DNA from: Globodera rostochiensis
Lineage: Eukaryota; Nematoda; Chromadorea; Rhabditida; Heteroderidae
Direction: 5' to 3'
Length of the DNA stretch: 64,000 nt
Assembly: GCA_018350325.1 (NCBI GenBank)
Contig: JAEVLN010000002.1
Location: 620,001 to 684,000 of the forward strand
Under the pieces are notes generated by a model. That model saw only the letters and a program-made list of their open reading frames with translations, was not told where the DNA came from and ran no database searches. This document shows, piece after piece, positions 1-11,502 of this stretch (the first letter of the stretch is position 1; every line of letters starts with the position of its first letter). Made by a program: the position numbers and the translations under genes.

Positions 1-857
1 GCCGCCTCATCGGAAAATCACAAAATTTTTGGTCAATTTAAAATATTTTTTATTATGTGAAAAAACAGTAAATAAAAGCGAATAAAATATTTATTGTACG
101 AGTAAGATGAAATGCTTTTTTGCAAGTATTTACCTATTTTTTATGACATTCTAGCACCAATTTTATGTGCTAGCATCTTTTTTTTTCATTTTGGGACCTA
201 TTTTGGCATTTTTTGTGTTCACCTATTTTCATTTGTTTAAAATTTGGTTAGAAACTAATAGATATTTAAACGAAGCCTAAAGAAAATTTTTGCTGAAAAA
301 TCTTTAATTTTTGCAGACATTATAAGCAATGTTTATGCTCCCAAAAGCATAAACTGGGTCTGATCAGCCTCAAGTTCCCCAAGATAGGAGTCTTCAAAAG
401 CGGTTGGCGTCTCCCTCACCTCGGCTTAAACGAGTTATGAATTTTTATTTTTTAACTTTGATAACGAGTAATGATTAAAAACAACAACACCGCAAACGAT
501 ATTCAACTTTGCAAACTCTTGACCACATTTTGCATTCAAAACAAATGTATAAATATTTGTATTAAAATCTCAAATAAATAAACATAAACAATAAAAAAAT
601 CTTATTACAAATAAAATTAGAAAACGACTAGTGAAGGAGTAAACTTATATTTACACTTTGATTCAAAAAATTTAAAACTACTTTAAAAGTTCTACGAAAA
701 TCAAAATAAATAAATGTCATTACTGCGAAAAACGAGAACCAACCAACAGCAGATATTGCCAGTTATTGCATTGCATCAAAAATAAATATTTTAAATATTC
801 ATTTTAGATTTATTTACTATTTAATAAGTAATTTAAATTATTAAATTGAGTTAAAAA
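1..857. other. AT-rich noncoding stretch with one base-balanced island
   Basis: No gene is recognised. Most of the stretch is A/T-rich with many stops in all frames. At about 190-225 lies a copy of the dispersed low-complexity motif CCTATTTTGGCATTTTTT, seen again near 4545, 9030, 20280, 22430, 50450 and 63220. A base-balanced island at 340-440 stays open in two plus frames, but at this length and composition that is expected by chance. The segment at 690-860 is a diverged copy of 12120-12290 and 13610-13740, sharing ATTACTGCGAAAAA and GATA[TC]TGCCAG. Confidence 0.6.
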
Positions 858-1057
858 ATGCTAAAACATCATCGCTATTTTCTCAGCATAAACAAATATT
901 TTGATAAATAATAACTGAGAAATTTAAAAGCTTTGTTTTTAAAAAGGCAATGAGTGCCTGAGCAACGGAACCGCAATGTTAATACAAGAGGGCGTCAATA
1001 TTTTAACGCAAATTTGACGTGCCACCGAAAAAATGAGAGTCTTTATGGCACCTGGGA
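858..1057 (+). pseudogene. Exon-like island, LKHHRYF / GxECxxNGT family, copy 1
   Basis: Two short open segments are shared with 49060-49186. The first (858-893) reads MLKHHRYFLSI here and VLKHHRYFFSI there, with CTA/CTG and CGC/CGG silent changes. The second (946-990) reads GNECLSNGT here and GSECICNGT there, with silent changes at AAC/AAT, GGA/GGG and ACC/ACT. A TAA codon lies between the two segments in this copy, and the sequence after NGT diverges. Near 1030-1057 a frame reading YGTWDR resembles YATWV in the other copy. I do not recognise the protein. The pattern suggests descent from coding sequence, now broken. Confidence 0.4.
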
Positions 1058-1080
1058 TCGGGACGAATAAAAGTTTAATC

Positions 1081-2207
1081 GTTCTCCAAAACATAAAGAT
1101 AAATATGCATTTATATCAAAAGCAAAAAATGATAAGTAAGCTTCTTAAAAATATTCAACAAATAAAGAAATTTAAGAAATTTGTTTAAATTGGTTATAAT
1201 TTCGCGCTATATATTAACAAATTTAATTACATAAAAAAGTGAGGCTCCAGCAAAAGCAAGTGCAACAAAAACAGAAATTTAAAAAAAATTATATTAATTT
1301 AATTTTAAAAATCATTTCTGTTTACCTAGATAAATTATTTTAATTTCTCGACGCAGGTAGAAAAAAATCAGTTTGTAGGTATTTAACAATTTATAAAAGG
1401 AAAAAAACAATTTGTTCTTAGCATTCTTAGCTGGATTATGTAATTGTAATTTAATTTTCTAATTAAGCAAAAAAATTAAATTAATAAATTTCAAAAAGTA
1501 ACCTATTTATATAATATTCAAATTTAAAAAAGCAACAATTAAAATGTGAATCACTAAACCCGGCGTCGGAATCGAAATTTCAGTGCATGAACCGATTATT
1601 TATACACATAACACCGCCAGTCTACAAATTTGTCAAATGATAAGATTTAAATAATTTTCATTTTGTTTTTAAACCCGAACAGATGTTCAAGCCGATGTAC
1701 TAGACAATTTTAATAATTTATGTATCATTCTCTCACTTTAAACAATTTACCCAAGCAAGCCCTTAATGAAGGGTTCTCTTTGACCATTAATCATATAATA
1801 GAAACAAATTATAATAATTAGCCACATTGTTTTGCATTGCCTTAAAAAAACATTATGGCAAATCAAAGCACAAAGGTTATTAAAAACCAATAAATTTGTA
1901 AATACACAAAAACACTGACAATTAGAAAATATTGTTTGCTTCTAAAACTTGCAAAACAGCAGACGAAATAAGACGCGACAGTTCCACATTTATTTTTAAT
2001 TCTTTAATTAAACGAAGCCGCCAATAGCATAAATTATTTATTTAGTATAACACGCCAAGTCAGAGAAAAGTGATTGGTATGTGGACAATAGTAATTAAAA
2101 ATATAATTCACAATCAAGATTGTTGTATGAATAAGCAAATATTATTAGGCAAAATTATAATGACCAATATGTTTATAAAAGTAATATGGCCATAGTACCT
2201 TATTTAT
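1081..2207. other. AT-rich noncoding stretch with small islands
   Basis: This is mostly A/T-rich. Small base-balanced islands at about 1557-1645, 1675-1735 and 1955-2030 carry short open plus-strand frames without a start codon. I found no paralogous copy of these islands, so their open frames are not evidence of coding. No RNA gene, regulatory site or inverted-repeat element was recognised. Confidence 0.5.
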
Positions 2208-2348
2208 CAGGGTTTCCCTAATTTTTTTTTCTTGATTTTCAATAGCCAATTACCAAATTTTTTTCAAAATTTTTGTTGCTAATGGAAGCCGACAACCTCA
2301 AAAAATTCGGAAATCGGAACTCGGAACTCGGAATTTCGAGCATCCCTG
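2208..2348. mobile_element. Possible short hAT-like remnant
   Basis: The segment begins CAGGGTTTCCC and ends GAGCATCCCTG, so both ends carry CAGGG in inverted orientation, a common hAT-type terminus. The right half holds the tandem motif GGAACTC twice, similar in style to the subterminal arrays of the firm hAT elements in this window. The flanking 8-mers TTATTTAT and ATAAAAAT do not match, so a target duplication cannot be shown. It may be an old degraded copy or a chance arrangement. Confidence 0.3.
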
Positions 2349-3057
2349 ATAAAAATTTTTCCTAATTTTTGCGTAGGCTGATTCTGATTTTTCAGAGTTT
2401 ATTTCAAAAGCAAAACTACAGTATTGATTAAATGAATTAATAACAAAAATAAGCACTACTTAGAGAGCACACCGCAAATTTGTTGACACTTTTTAAAATT
2501 TGAATTTGGGTGCACAGAACCAAAAAGTTGCAAAGATGTTTTGCGCAAAGTTTTCCAGATTTAGCACAATAATTTATTTTCCAATATATATTAAAGAAAA
2601 ATACGGCTGCAACCCTACTTAACAAAATAACAATTATAAACTAAAAAATACTTTATAAATGTTGAAAATTTAAATAGAACGATAAAACTTCTAAAAAATA
2701 AATTGTTTACTAGCAACTAAATCCAAGAATTTTTTCTTAAACTTATTTTAACATTTGGCTAAAGCTAAATCCAACAAAACGTACTTTTTTTTTGTGTTTA
2801 TTTTTTGAAATTAATAAAAAGAATCAATTTTTGAAAACCGCAGCGAGAACAAGAGCCAATGAGAGCGACAGGGGCAAAACATTAGTAACAATTAATCCAT
2901 GATATACCAAATCGAATTCAGATGAAAGAAAAAATAAAGCCAAACAAAAAAATAATTAAAATAAAAAATTCAATAAAAAATTCCAAAAGAAATTGTGTTA
3001 TTTATAAATTTGAAGCATGAAAAATAAATCTAGCAGTAAAATTTCCAACAACACGTA
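2349..3057. other. AT-rich noncoding stretch
   Basis: No gene is recognised. A 62-codon minus-strand frame with a methionine start at 2437-2625 is within chance length. A base-balanced island at about 2827-2905 is open in one plus frame for about 22 codons. Nothing else stands out. Confidence 0.5.
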
Positions 3058-3114
3058 ATGCGAGAGGCAATGAAAAATTGGTTGCTTCGTCCTTCCGTTC
3101 TACCAATACTATGA
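3058..3114 (+). pseudogene. Exon-like island, MRE[SA][MI] family
   Basis: The frame starting at ATG 3058 reads MREAMKNWLLRPS and stops at 3112. The first five residues recur as MRESM (3770), MREAM (59493), MRESI (45415) and MHESI (35844), and as MRNSI at 18950. In the aligned block most of the differences fall on third positions of this frame, including CGA/CGC, GAG/GAA and GCA/GCC. The following KN-W resembles KNYSW at 18965. No splice signals or full gene are visible. Function unknown. Confidence 0.4.
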
Positions 3115-3769
3115 ATACAAAAGCGGCCTAACAAGTGAAAATTGGAAAATAATAAAATTTAAAAACAATAATAGCAATAAAAAATAATGCTTAGTTAAAT
3201 GAATTAATTTTAAAATTCAATGACTGAAATAAAAAACACAATATATCCCCACTTTACATAATCGAATGCAAACGACGACCAATGAACGGATTTAATTGAT
3301 ATATGAATAAATTCGACAAATCTATCAAAATCCTTTTTATCTTAAAGGTATTAAGGCTGTCGATGAAACGACGGAAATTTTCTGCTTTGTGATTTGTGTT
3401 TAAAATATTGAAATAATATTTTTCATCTTAAAATATTGAAATAATATTTTTTTATCCTGTTTAACATTTCATATTTTAAACATGTGCGATTAGTCACTCT
3501 TTCTTATGCTCTCTCATTGATCATTGCTCTTTTCTTCAAATATTCTATTTATTCATTCTGTCTTCTTCAAATTTACCTGTGATTTTGATAAAAGTTGGAA
3601 AAAGTGATAAAAGCTGTATTGCTTAAATCAAAAGGTTTTCAAAAGGTTTAGGAACTCGTAATTTAGAGCTTAGGGGCTCGACATTTAGAATCATTTAAAT
3701 ATAAACTGTCAAAATCAATTAAATGAAGGCCTTAAGAATAAATAATACAAATTATGGAGTAACAACATA

Positions 3770-3927
3770 ATGCGAGAGTCAATGATTGTTGGATTGCAAA
3801 ATAAACTGGCAAAGCCAATCCAAAGTGCATCACGCTGGGGTACCATTACAAATTAATACCAGATCGATTGTCTAACGGCTTACAAAAAATCGATTTATTA
3901 TTATTTGAGGGCTTCATCTTGAGATAG
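3770..3927 (+). pseudogene. Exon-like island, MRE + TGKxN + CITLGYHY, copy in the left arm
   Basis: Two frames are used. ATG 3770 reads MRESM. In another frame, open from 3805 to the TAG at 3925, the translation begins TGKANPKCITLGYHYKLIPD, continues RLSNG and runs 40 codons. The island at 59513-59668 reads TGKVN, then CIALGYQYTIIPDRL, with a gap of exactly four codons here. Of 25 aligned codons, differences fall 6, 4 and 12 on positions 1, 2 and 3. The MRE and TGK frames are offset by the same amount in both copies. This is good evidence of protein-coding ancestry. The protein family is not recognised. Confidence 0.5.
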
Positions 3928-5399
3928 TACATTAAGTAAAGTAATAAAAATATTTAAAACAGAGCCTTATAATTAGAGAATTTATTTCTATTAAAACATT
4001 ATTAAATTTATAAGAACCAAAAGATGCTTATGAAATTTTTTAAATATTAAAAAGTTAAAAAATCAATAAATTTAAAAACCTGAAAGAAAGAGGAATAAAA
4101 GAACTTATTAAATTTAATTCCATTAATAAATGACAATACTGATCCTTATCGTACATGTTATTTTCGCATAAAATAGATAATATTAAAACTTAAAATCAAA
4201 AACGAAGCAAGTCTACTAATTAAAGCAAAAATATATTTCACGTATATTATTGGAATTTTCTTGTTAAGAGCCTTCAAGGAAATTTTTTTGTTTGCACAAA
4301 AATGCAGCCCATAAAATCGAACTTTTTTTGTACAAAATATACTCTTAAAAAGAGTGAAAGTTTTAAAATATCGTTGATATTTTGAAAAAAAAACTCAGTT
4401 TTCTAGTCCTTTTTTATATTTAGAGAAAGATGTGAAATATCTCAAGTGATAATTTTCCATGTAAAAAACAAGTTTTTAAGTCATTATTGTTATTTTAAAC
4501 TAATTTTTCGCACCCATTTTTGCTTATGAACCCGGTTTTTATTCCTATTTTGGCACTTTTTCTCACCAGTTAGGCACCTATTTTGAGGTTTTTGAGCCTA
4601 AACGATTAGCCCTAGTCATTACTATTATTGTAAAATATGAATAAAATTAAAATTAGAATAATTTGGTGCCGGATAAGGGACGCCAACCCAAAAAATAATT
4701 ATCGGCAAAAAAAGATAATCAAAGAAAGGGGTTTGAAATTTTTAATTTTTTGACATTAAAATAAATTTGTAATAAAACATTGGAAATATTTATTATATTT
4801 TTATTATATTTTTCGATTTTAGTTCAAAAATTGTATTTTCTACAGAGTCAATCGAACTCACAAACAATATAATCAAATTTAATTAACAATATGCTTTAGA
4901 TATTTCAAGAAGTGAGCTGTAAGCACATCAACAAAAACAGAACCATTATGAGCATTTTGCGAATAAAATTAGAGATTTTATATTCACATAAAATAAATAC
5001 ATTATTTATTAAATTATAATATAATGAATGATAATAATATTTTTAAACCCTTTAATACACAAAAAAATTGTATATGAACAATTCCAATTCATTAATAACC
5101 GAGTAAATATTCGGGATAAAGTGCAATCCATCAGACAGTAAGTATATATTTAAGAGGACACAAAAAGGTAAAATAATAAATCATCAATACACTTTATCAC
5201 CATTCAGATCTTGATTTCGGCATTATCATCACGCTGATTTGCACTATGCAATTAATTTTTCTTGATGTAACATCTGCCAATTTTGTAAAATTGATTATTT
5301 AATTTGCATAAGTGATTTATTAAAGCAAAAGAAATGGCATTAAAATTCTAATAATAATTTATTTATAAAGAAAAGTATTGCATCATAATTTTTAATAGG
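3928..5399. other. AT-rich noncoding stretch
   Basis: No gene is recognised. A segment near 4160-4260 is a diverged copy of 12965-13050 and 14040-14145 (shared AAATAGATAATATTAAAA). At 4540-4610 the low-complexity motif CCTATTTTGGCACTTTTT recurs. A short island near 4665-4695 contains GGTGCCGGATAAGGGACGCC and has no copy elsewhere in the window. Confidence 0.5.
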
Positions 5400-6350
5400 G
5401 TTCTTCTGGAGGTGTGTCAATAAAATTAAGAAAAAACCGAAAGTGAATCAATTAAATATTAATTTGAACCCTACAGATGTTATAAAAATAATAAATACAT
5501 TTTGAGCTGACAGAAAAATTGCAATGTCATAGAAATACAAGATCAATAAATAATAAACCAGAGTTTGTGCAAGACAGCCGATATTATAAAATTTTAAATT
5601 GCATTGCTCCTAAATCTCTAAATAAAAAAAACAATTAAAATACGTACCGGTTCATATAAGTAACATTTAGTAAAAAATCAAAAATGTTGTCGATACTTAA
5701 CGCAGAAGTAAAAGTAAATCTTACCATAAATTTTATTTAATAAAATATGCTTTTAACAGTTAATATAACATTAAATTGGTATTCATTTTTAAAATATTTA
5801 TGCCTCAAATAAATTTAACGTGGCTTGATTGTGCACGCTTTGCTGTTTAGGTCTTCTCCAAAAGGTCAACCTTGGCTGCGTGCTGGATCAATTAATTTAA
5901 TGTCTAAAGAAGTGTTTTATTTAAATAATAAAATTGGGAAAAAGTGGAACGAGTTGGGGTTTTTCCATTGTAAATAGAGAAATCTTAAAACTATTCCAAG
6001 AAATAGATTTATATAACCTAATATGCAGTTTCAAAATATAATTTAAATTAATGAGAACTTTTTTTAAATGAGAAGACACACAGAAGACAACTTTTAACAT
6101 GATAAGACCAAAACATGAATAATAGATTTTAAAATAACAATTTTTTAACAAAATGTATAAAATTTATTAAAATATTAAAAACAATGTATTAAAAAAATTA
6201 ACGAGACCAGCAATAAAAAAACAAAGTCATATAATGAAATATATTCAAAAAAATTATTTAATATTAAGAAAGCAACGTAAATAAAAACAATTCTTTTATT
6301 TGTTTAAAAACGCATTTAAACTCTTAAATAAAAAAACATCTTTGATTACC

Positions 6351-6557
6351 ATGTCAGCAGCGTCTATTGATGATCAAAAAGAAAGTTGACTTGGATAAAC
6401 ATCGTTTTTTGGTCCAGTCCAAAAACAGTATAATCTGATTGCCGCCGATGTGAAAACACGGACTTCTTCTACGGTATGTACTGGCTGATCTCAGCAAATA
6501 TAAATCAAAGATTGAAATTGAATAAATTAATTGAAAATAAAACTTGTTATGAGATTT
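6351..6557 (+). pseudogene. Exon-like island, MSAASI / TSFFGPVQKQYNL family, copy 1
   Basis: ATG 6351 begins MSAASIDDQK and then meets a frameshift. The tandem-unit copies read MSAASIGDQK with a different spacing. Downstream, TSFFGPVQKQYNL is conserved with 23182-23280, but an insertion after it changes the frame here. A second frame reads ENTDFFYGMYWLISA and stays open into the AT-rich flank. The tandem copies read DNTDVFY at the equivalent place. The two copies differ by frame-changing indels, so at least one is not functional. Protein unknown. Confidence 0.35.
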
Positions 6558-7235
6558 AAAGTTAACTAAAGTTGCGCTCAGTCGCATGGGTTTAATAAAA
6601 AGGCGTTATGAGAATAAACACAATATTCAAAATAAACAATTACATAAAATAGGTATCAAAAAATTAATTTAAGTTAATCTAAATACCTTTAGACTTAATT
6701 AAAATTATTGCCAAAAAAATCTGAAATGTTAGCAACGTATAAAAATATAATATCAAAAACTGTAGATAAATAAATGATTAATATATAAAAACAGAAAAAT
6801 ATAAACATATCTGGGTCCCCTACCGACCACAAATCGAACTAAATTCATATACATTAAATTTTCAATAAAAAATGAAATAAAAAGTCACTAAAAGGCAATT
6901 TTTAATCTTAAAATTTATAAATGATAAGCAATTGTTAAAAACCAAATGAAAAAAAGCAAATATAATTTTTAAAAAGTTCATGTTAACTTAATGAAATGCC
7001 CCTCAACAGTGGCCAAAAATTGACAGAACAAGCTGTTATTAGCGTAATTATAATAAAACTTTTTAGAGTTATTGTTCAATATAAACAAATTATGCTTCAT
7101 GACATAAAAATATTTTTTAAAAACCTTGGCCCTATAAAAATGAAAAAAAGTCCAAATCTGTAAAATAACAAAATAGCAAATTCAGTTCTATTTAATTATT
7201 CAAATAACAATCAACTAATAAGGAATTTAAATTAA

Positions 7236-7433
7236 TATCAATTATATACTTGTATTGTAGAAAACAATAAATACTTTGACCTTGATAATGTTAATTCAAA
7301 TACAACAAAAATTAAATATTTATTACACTTGAAGAATAACAGCTGCACAGGGTGCAACAATAAGCAGTCTCTGATAGTTTTGCCTGCAAAGTCTGAATCT
7401 CTGACTAGACGACATAGCGTCAACGCGTCGTAA
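7236..7433 (+). other. Open frame of 65 codons without start
   Basis: This plus-strand frame is open from the TAA at 7233 to the TAA at 7431. It has a hydrophilic N-terminal half (VENNKYFDLDNVNSN) and a balanced C-terminal half with a CxxC (NNSCTGCNNKQ). There is no methionine start. The antisense strand carries a 61-codon frame over the same bases. With the window's stop frequency, several frames this long are expected by chance and no paralogue was found, so it is recorded only as a candidate exon. Confidence 0.2.
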
Positions 7434-8520
7434 TATTAAACCAATATTAATTTTTTGATTTACAATGATCTTGAGTTTTAACTTAATATATAATTAATCC
7501 CGAAAACATTAAAATATTCTGAAATTGCTTACAACATTTAAAAGCAATATAACATTTAGCATTAGCTTCGCACTATGTTCTTAAGGAATTTTTAAATATT
7601 TAAATTAAAAAAATAACATTTTGAAACAATTAATGAAAAAATCATCCTGGCAAACTGCTTTGTATGTGGAGTGATTCCAAATACATTTTTATTTCTGTTT
7701 CATACAATATCTGAACAATTAACATACTGTAAAACTACAAAAATATAAATAATAATTACCGATAAACACGATTTGTGCCAGATAAATTAATTATAATAAA
7801 CTGAAAATGTTCTAACTTTATTTTACAAATATAGATTCTTAAAAATTTAATACCAACGATCTTCAAAAAAAGTTATTATTCTAATGATCAAACAAAAAAG
7901 AGCGATCAACAAAATAGTTAAATGTGTGTTATGCTTTTTTCGTCTCAAACGCCTAAAACAATAATTGTTTAAGTAAAATAAATAAAGCCACTTAAAATAA
8001 TAAAATAATTAAAAATAAAATATAATTTTGGGTACAACAAAGCTTTTTTGCTCAATTGGCTGCAACCACATCAGCCCAGCATTTTTAAAATCACTCAACT
8101 GGTGTGACCAATTTGACGTATTTCTAATGTTAAATGTTTTCAAACGAATATTCGATAAAAATTAATTATGATTTCTCAACTAAATAAACGAAGAGTATTC
8201 GAGTGAAACGACAAGCAAAATGTGCGAACTTTCAAATTTTTTTTTTAAAAAAATGCAATATTAAAAAATTTTTATTCTTTTATCACAAATAAAATTATTA
8301 ACAAAAAAATTGTTGAAATTAAAATTTATTTTAAATAATTACTACAAATTGTATCAATACAAATTGTTTTTTAAGAAAAAAAAAATTCAATATTATTTAC
8401 AAAAAGATAAAATAATTAAGCTTGAACATTGTAATTAAATTTGCTAAAATAATTGATTTTGGAAATGTTATTATCAGTGAGCGAAAAAAAGAATGTGTAC
8501 TATTCTAAATAACATCCGTT

Positions 8521-9299
8521 CATCTAAAAGACGAGGATTTAAATCACCTTTTAAATTATGAATAAAATAAATGGATTTTTTTATGAATTCCAAAAGTTGT
8601 TTTATTGTAAGAAGGAAATTGGAGTGACAGAACGGATTTTTCGATTTAATAAAAATGTGTTCTTTGTTTCTGGGGTTTCAAGCTAAAAATTTAAATTCTT
8701 TCAAAGAAATAAAAAATTATTTCAATCAAAAATAGCATTTTCTCCAAAAGCAATTAGAATTCGAGCGAATTTTAGTACTTATTTTGGCGCTTTTAATTTC
8801 TTAAGAAAAATGCAAAAAGCGAAAAGTACCATAAAAATCAAAAAAATTTCTTAACTAAATAAATGCACCTCTAAAAATGATTTTTCTTTGACCAAACCCC
8901 CTAAAGGCCGGTATTTCCGAAAAATGTTCATTTTTGCTATTTTTATACAAAACATGTGATTACTGAAGTATTCGATTTGAAATTGAGCGCAAAGTGATTG
9001 ATTTTTTCGGATTTTTAGTTCTTATTTTGACACTTTTTGGCGTTTTAGTGCCTATTTTTGAGTTTTCTTTCCAATTTTTCTGAATTTTACAAGAAATGGT
9101 TAATCTTTATTAATAAAATTTATTAAGACTTACTTCAAATTTTGATTTTTATAATTGAAGCGCCATTATGGATAGCAAGCAATTCATTAAATTAATAAAT
9201 ATTTCTACAAAATTTTATATGCCAAACAAGGGTGGATTCGATTCTGTTTTACTAATGTTTGGGCCAATTTTTTTAGAACAATTAAATACGTTTTAATCA
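8521..9299. repeat. AT-rich flank with TATTTTGGC-type repeat module
   Basis: About 8765-9075 belongs to a module also present at 41640-41830 and 60905-61095. The shared order is TATTTTGG[CG], then TTTAATTTCTT, then CTCTAAAAATGATTTTT, then GGTATTTTCCGAAAAA, then CAAAACATGTGA. 9156-9280 is a copy of 34385-34475 (GAAGCG..ATTATGGATAGCAA). In the 34-kb copy this segment directly follows the equivalent of 7790-7930, so about 1.2 kb differs between the two loci. Confidence 0.55.
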
Positions 9300-9909
9300 A
9301 TTTAAACTAGAGATCGGACGGTACGGGAAAACCCGAAAGTGGCCAGGCGGGCTTTTCCGGTCGGGCTTTTTTTGATTTTTTGTCCGGGCGGGCTTTGCCG
9401 GGCGAATATTTTTGGGTTTTTGATCCGGGCGGGCTTTGCCGGGCGAATACCGGGCTTTAGCCCGGATCGAATATTTCCTAGTCGGGCGCCCGCCCGGCCG
9501 AATGCCCGCCCGTTGCCCGCCCGACCCGGGCGCCCGTCCAAACCCTAATGCCCTGCTGGTGAGTGATGTGGTTGCCTGGGGTTTAAACCCCGACTGTGTA
9601 AATAGTTTTTTGTGTCTTTTAATTAACTTCATGGCAAGAAAAACAATATTTTTTCATTAAATATGTATTTAAGATTTTTAAATTGAAGGTAATTTAGGAA
9701 GTTCTTAATTTTTTCAAGAGTTAATAGCAAATTAATTTTCAAAAATTTTAACCGATTCAATTCATTTACATAAAGAATTACTTTTTTTCACCATTTTAGT
9801 TATCGAAATTGGACAAGTTTTCTTAATAAAATCGTAAGAATTTTCATTTTGTTCTCTCGGCGACGCCTTCGGCTAGAGCTGTTCGAGAGTCTCGGTCTCG
9901 ACCGAGAAA

Positions 9910-9945
9910 TTTCTCGGTTTAACCCCCCCCCCCCCATTCCCAAAA
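9910..9945. repeat. Poly-C run inside hAT element A
   Basis: A run of about 14 cytosines follows CTCGGTTTAA. Immediately left is a self-complementary stretch built of TCTCGG/CCGAGA units (about 9885-9920). The run is typical of slippage and has no match to a gene. Confidence 0.6.
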
Positions 9946-10012
9946 ATACCGTATTATTAAAATTTTGGTTGAAAATCTCTTAAGAAATTGAGTCAAAAAT
10001 TTGAATTTTTCT

Positions 10013-10036
10013 CGGCGGCGCCTATCGGCACCGCCG
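10013..10036. repeat. 24-bp GC palindrome module, site 1
   Basis: Interrupted palindrome CGGCGGCGCC-TATC-GGCACCGCCG inside hAT element A. The preceding AGTCAAAAATTTGAATTTTT is also conserved in element B, where the module lies in reverse orientation. Confidence 0.7.
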
Positions 10037-10530
10037 ACTTCCACCTCCCCGCCCCCAGCAGAAGTTTTCAAAACAACTTGAATTTTTGAAAATTCCTTGA
10101 CAAATATGCTCCTTCTGAAAAAATTGTTTAAGAAAATGCAATTAAACCAAAAAATAACTCCCAAAAACTTGTGGGAAATTTCTCGGGTTTTTTGGGTCTC
10201 GGTCTCGGGGCCTAAGCCTTCTTGCCACAGAGCATAAACAGGTCGACTAATTTTTTTGAACCGCAATCATAAATACTAAGAAAGCCAAGATTTCCAAAAT
10301 AAACGATTTTTTGTTGAAAAGTTAATTATATAAAATTTTTGGTACCGAAAACCGAAAAAGTACCGACAATTTTTTTCGGTACTTTTCGGTACCGGTACTT
10401 TTTCGGTACTTTACCGAAAAGTACCGACCGAACCTTTTTGGACTTTTTCGGTACTTTTTGGTACCGGTACTTTTTCGGTACTTTACCGAAAATTACCGAC
10501 CGACCCTTCCGGCCGGTCTCTAATTTAAAC

Positions 10531-10841
10531 CGATGGTTCACTATTGTTAGCGTTAGAATTTAAAAAACTTTAAAGCACTCTGAAGCGTTAGAATCCAGAA
10601 AAATTTCCTAGACCTTTTCCATTTCTCAAAAAATTACCGTATTTAAAATTTTCGTTGCAAATCTCCGACTCAAAAATTAAAAAGAATTTAAACTATTGGC
10701 CAAGTCAAAAGATCGAAATTCCCGAAAGATAGAGTTTGTCGGGATCGGGACTGGTACTGAAATTTCATTCCATACTGAAATTTGGTTTCGTTTTTTCAAG
10801 ATTCCGGTCCTGGTTTTTTATAAATTTTTAATGGTTTCACC
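10531..10841. repeat. Fragment of the tandem-unit family between two hAT insertions
   Basis: About 10725-10841 is a diverged copy of 20505-20638 (shared GTTGTCGGGA/GTTTGTCGGGAT, GGACTG.TACTGAAATTTC, ATTCCGGT.CTG and GGTTTCACC). The repeat continues after hAT element B at 11796 with GAGCCCAGGACTGA. The unit was therefore present before the element inserted. 10570-10690 resembles the AT-rich internal part of element A. Confidence 0.65.
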
Positions 10842-11113
10842 TAGGGTTGGGCGGGACCGGGACTTTTGGGAAAAACCGGGACCGGGACTTACCGGGACCA
10901 GAAAACCGGGACCGGGACCGGGACCAAGATTTTCAACCGGGACCGCTACCGGGACCGGGACTAACCGGAACTTTTCAAGAGAAATTTTTTTTTGTAATGT
11001 TCAATGGTAAAACAAAAAAAATCTTTGTTATTCAAAATATCTTACTCTGTCTTTACCTTCAATTTTATCATATCATTTTTTGAGATTCTGCTTTACTTTT
11101 AGGTGGTGGGGGT

Positions 11114-11137
11114 CGGCGGTGCCGATAGGCGCCGCCG
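11114..11137. repeat. 24-bp GC palindrome module, site 2
   Basis: CGGCGGTGCC-GATA-GGCGCCGCCG inside hAT element B. On the complementary strand it matches site 1 together with about 50 bp of AT-rich flank (GAGTCAAA then ATTTTT). A C-rich CCCCCACCACC tract follows on that strand, as at sites 1 and 4. Confidence 0.7.
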
Positions 11138-11251
11138 AGAAAAATTTTTGAAATTTGACTCAATTTTTGTTAAAGAAATTTCATCAAAATTTTAGCAAAA
11201 TTAAGCATTTTGCTTCGGAATTAAACTGGTCACGTAAGAGTAGAGGATGTC

Positions 11252-11275
11252 CGGCGGCGCCGACAGGCGCCGCCG
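11252..11275. repeat. 24-bp GC palindrome module, site 3
   Basis: CGGCGGCGCC-GACA-GGCGCCGCCG, the second copy inside hAT element B, about 115 bp from site 2. It is followed by GGGGAAATTTTTCGAA, resembling the GAGAAAAATTTTTGAAA that follows site 2, so this looks like an internal duplication. Confidence 0.65.
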
Positions 11276-11502
11276 GGGAAATTTTTCGAACATTTTAATG
11301 ATATTTGTTAAGAAAATTGAAGCAAAAATTCAGTAAGATGTGAGAATTTTATTTCAAAAATTCTTGTTTTGCTCGCATTTTAATTAAAAAAATTTAAAAA
11401 CTATTAAAACATTTTTTTATTGATGGAAGATTATGTGAGTATAGGAAAATGATTGAGGGGAAGTGTATGTGAGTAGAGGAAAAACGATAAACAAGTTTGC
11501 AG

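Larger units (their letters stand above)
5400..8520. repeat. Decayed relative of the 5.4-kb tandem unit
   Basis: Several stretches match the tandem unit in the same order. About 5420-5640 matches 22750-22990, 6340-6515 matches 23130-23285, 6610-6765 matches 24040-24195, and 8135-8505 matches 24330-24650. Between them the sequence is AT-rich and too diverged to align by eye. It also overlaps a second relationship: 7790-7930 matches 34250-34380 (shared AACGATCTTCAAAAAAAGTT). This copy retains parts missing from the third copy at 54127-57375. I see no intact gene in it. Confidence 0.6.
9308..10522. mobile_element. Non-autonomous hAT element A (1215 bp)
   Basis: The element starts TAGAGATCGGACGG and ends with the complement of TAGAGACCGGCCGG. 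It is flanked by a perfect 8-bp target duplication ATTTAAAC (9300-9307 and 10523-10530). Eight-bp duplications with TAG/CAG termini are the hAT hallmark. The left part is a dense GGGCGGGC/GCCCGGGC array and the right part an array of GGTACCG/AAAAAGTACCG. It encodes no transposase; its frames, such as the 115-codon minus frame at 9919-10266, read through these arrays. Internal ends such as CCAAACCCTA at about 9538-9547 and TAGAGCTGTTCGAGAG at 9873 suggest it is a composite of nested elements. Confidence 0.75.

Noticed and set aside
9308..9547. Separate 240-bp hAT element within element A
   Set aside because: TAGAGATCGGACGG and CCGTCCAAACCCTA are similar inverted ends, but the flanking 8-mers do not match, whereas 9308-10522 has a perfect duplication.
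9297..9632. 111-codon frame and overlapping Gly/Pro/Arg-rich frames
   Set aside because: They lie in the GGGCGGGC subterminal array of hAT element A and are open in several frames because the array lacks stops.
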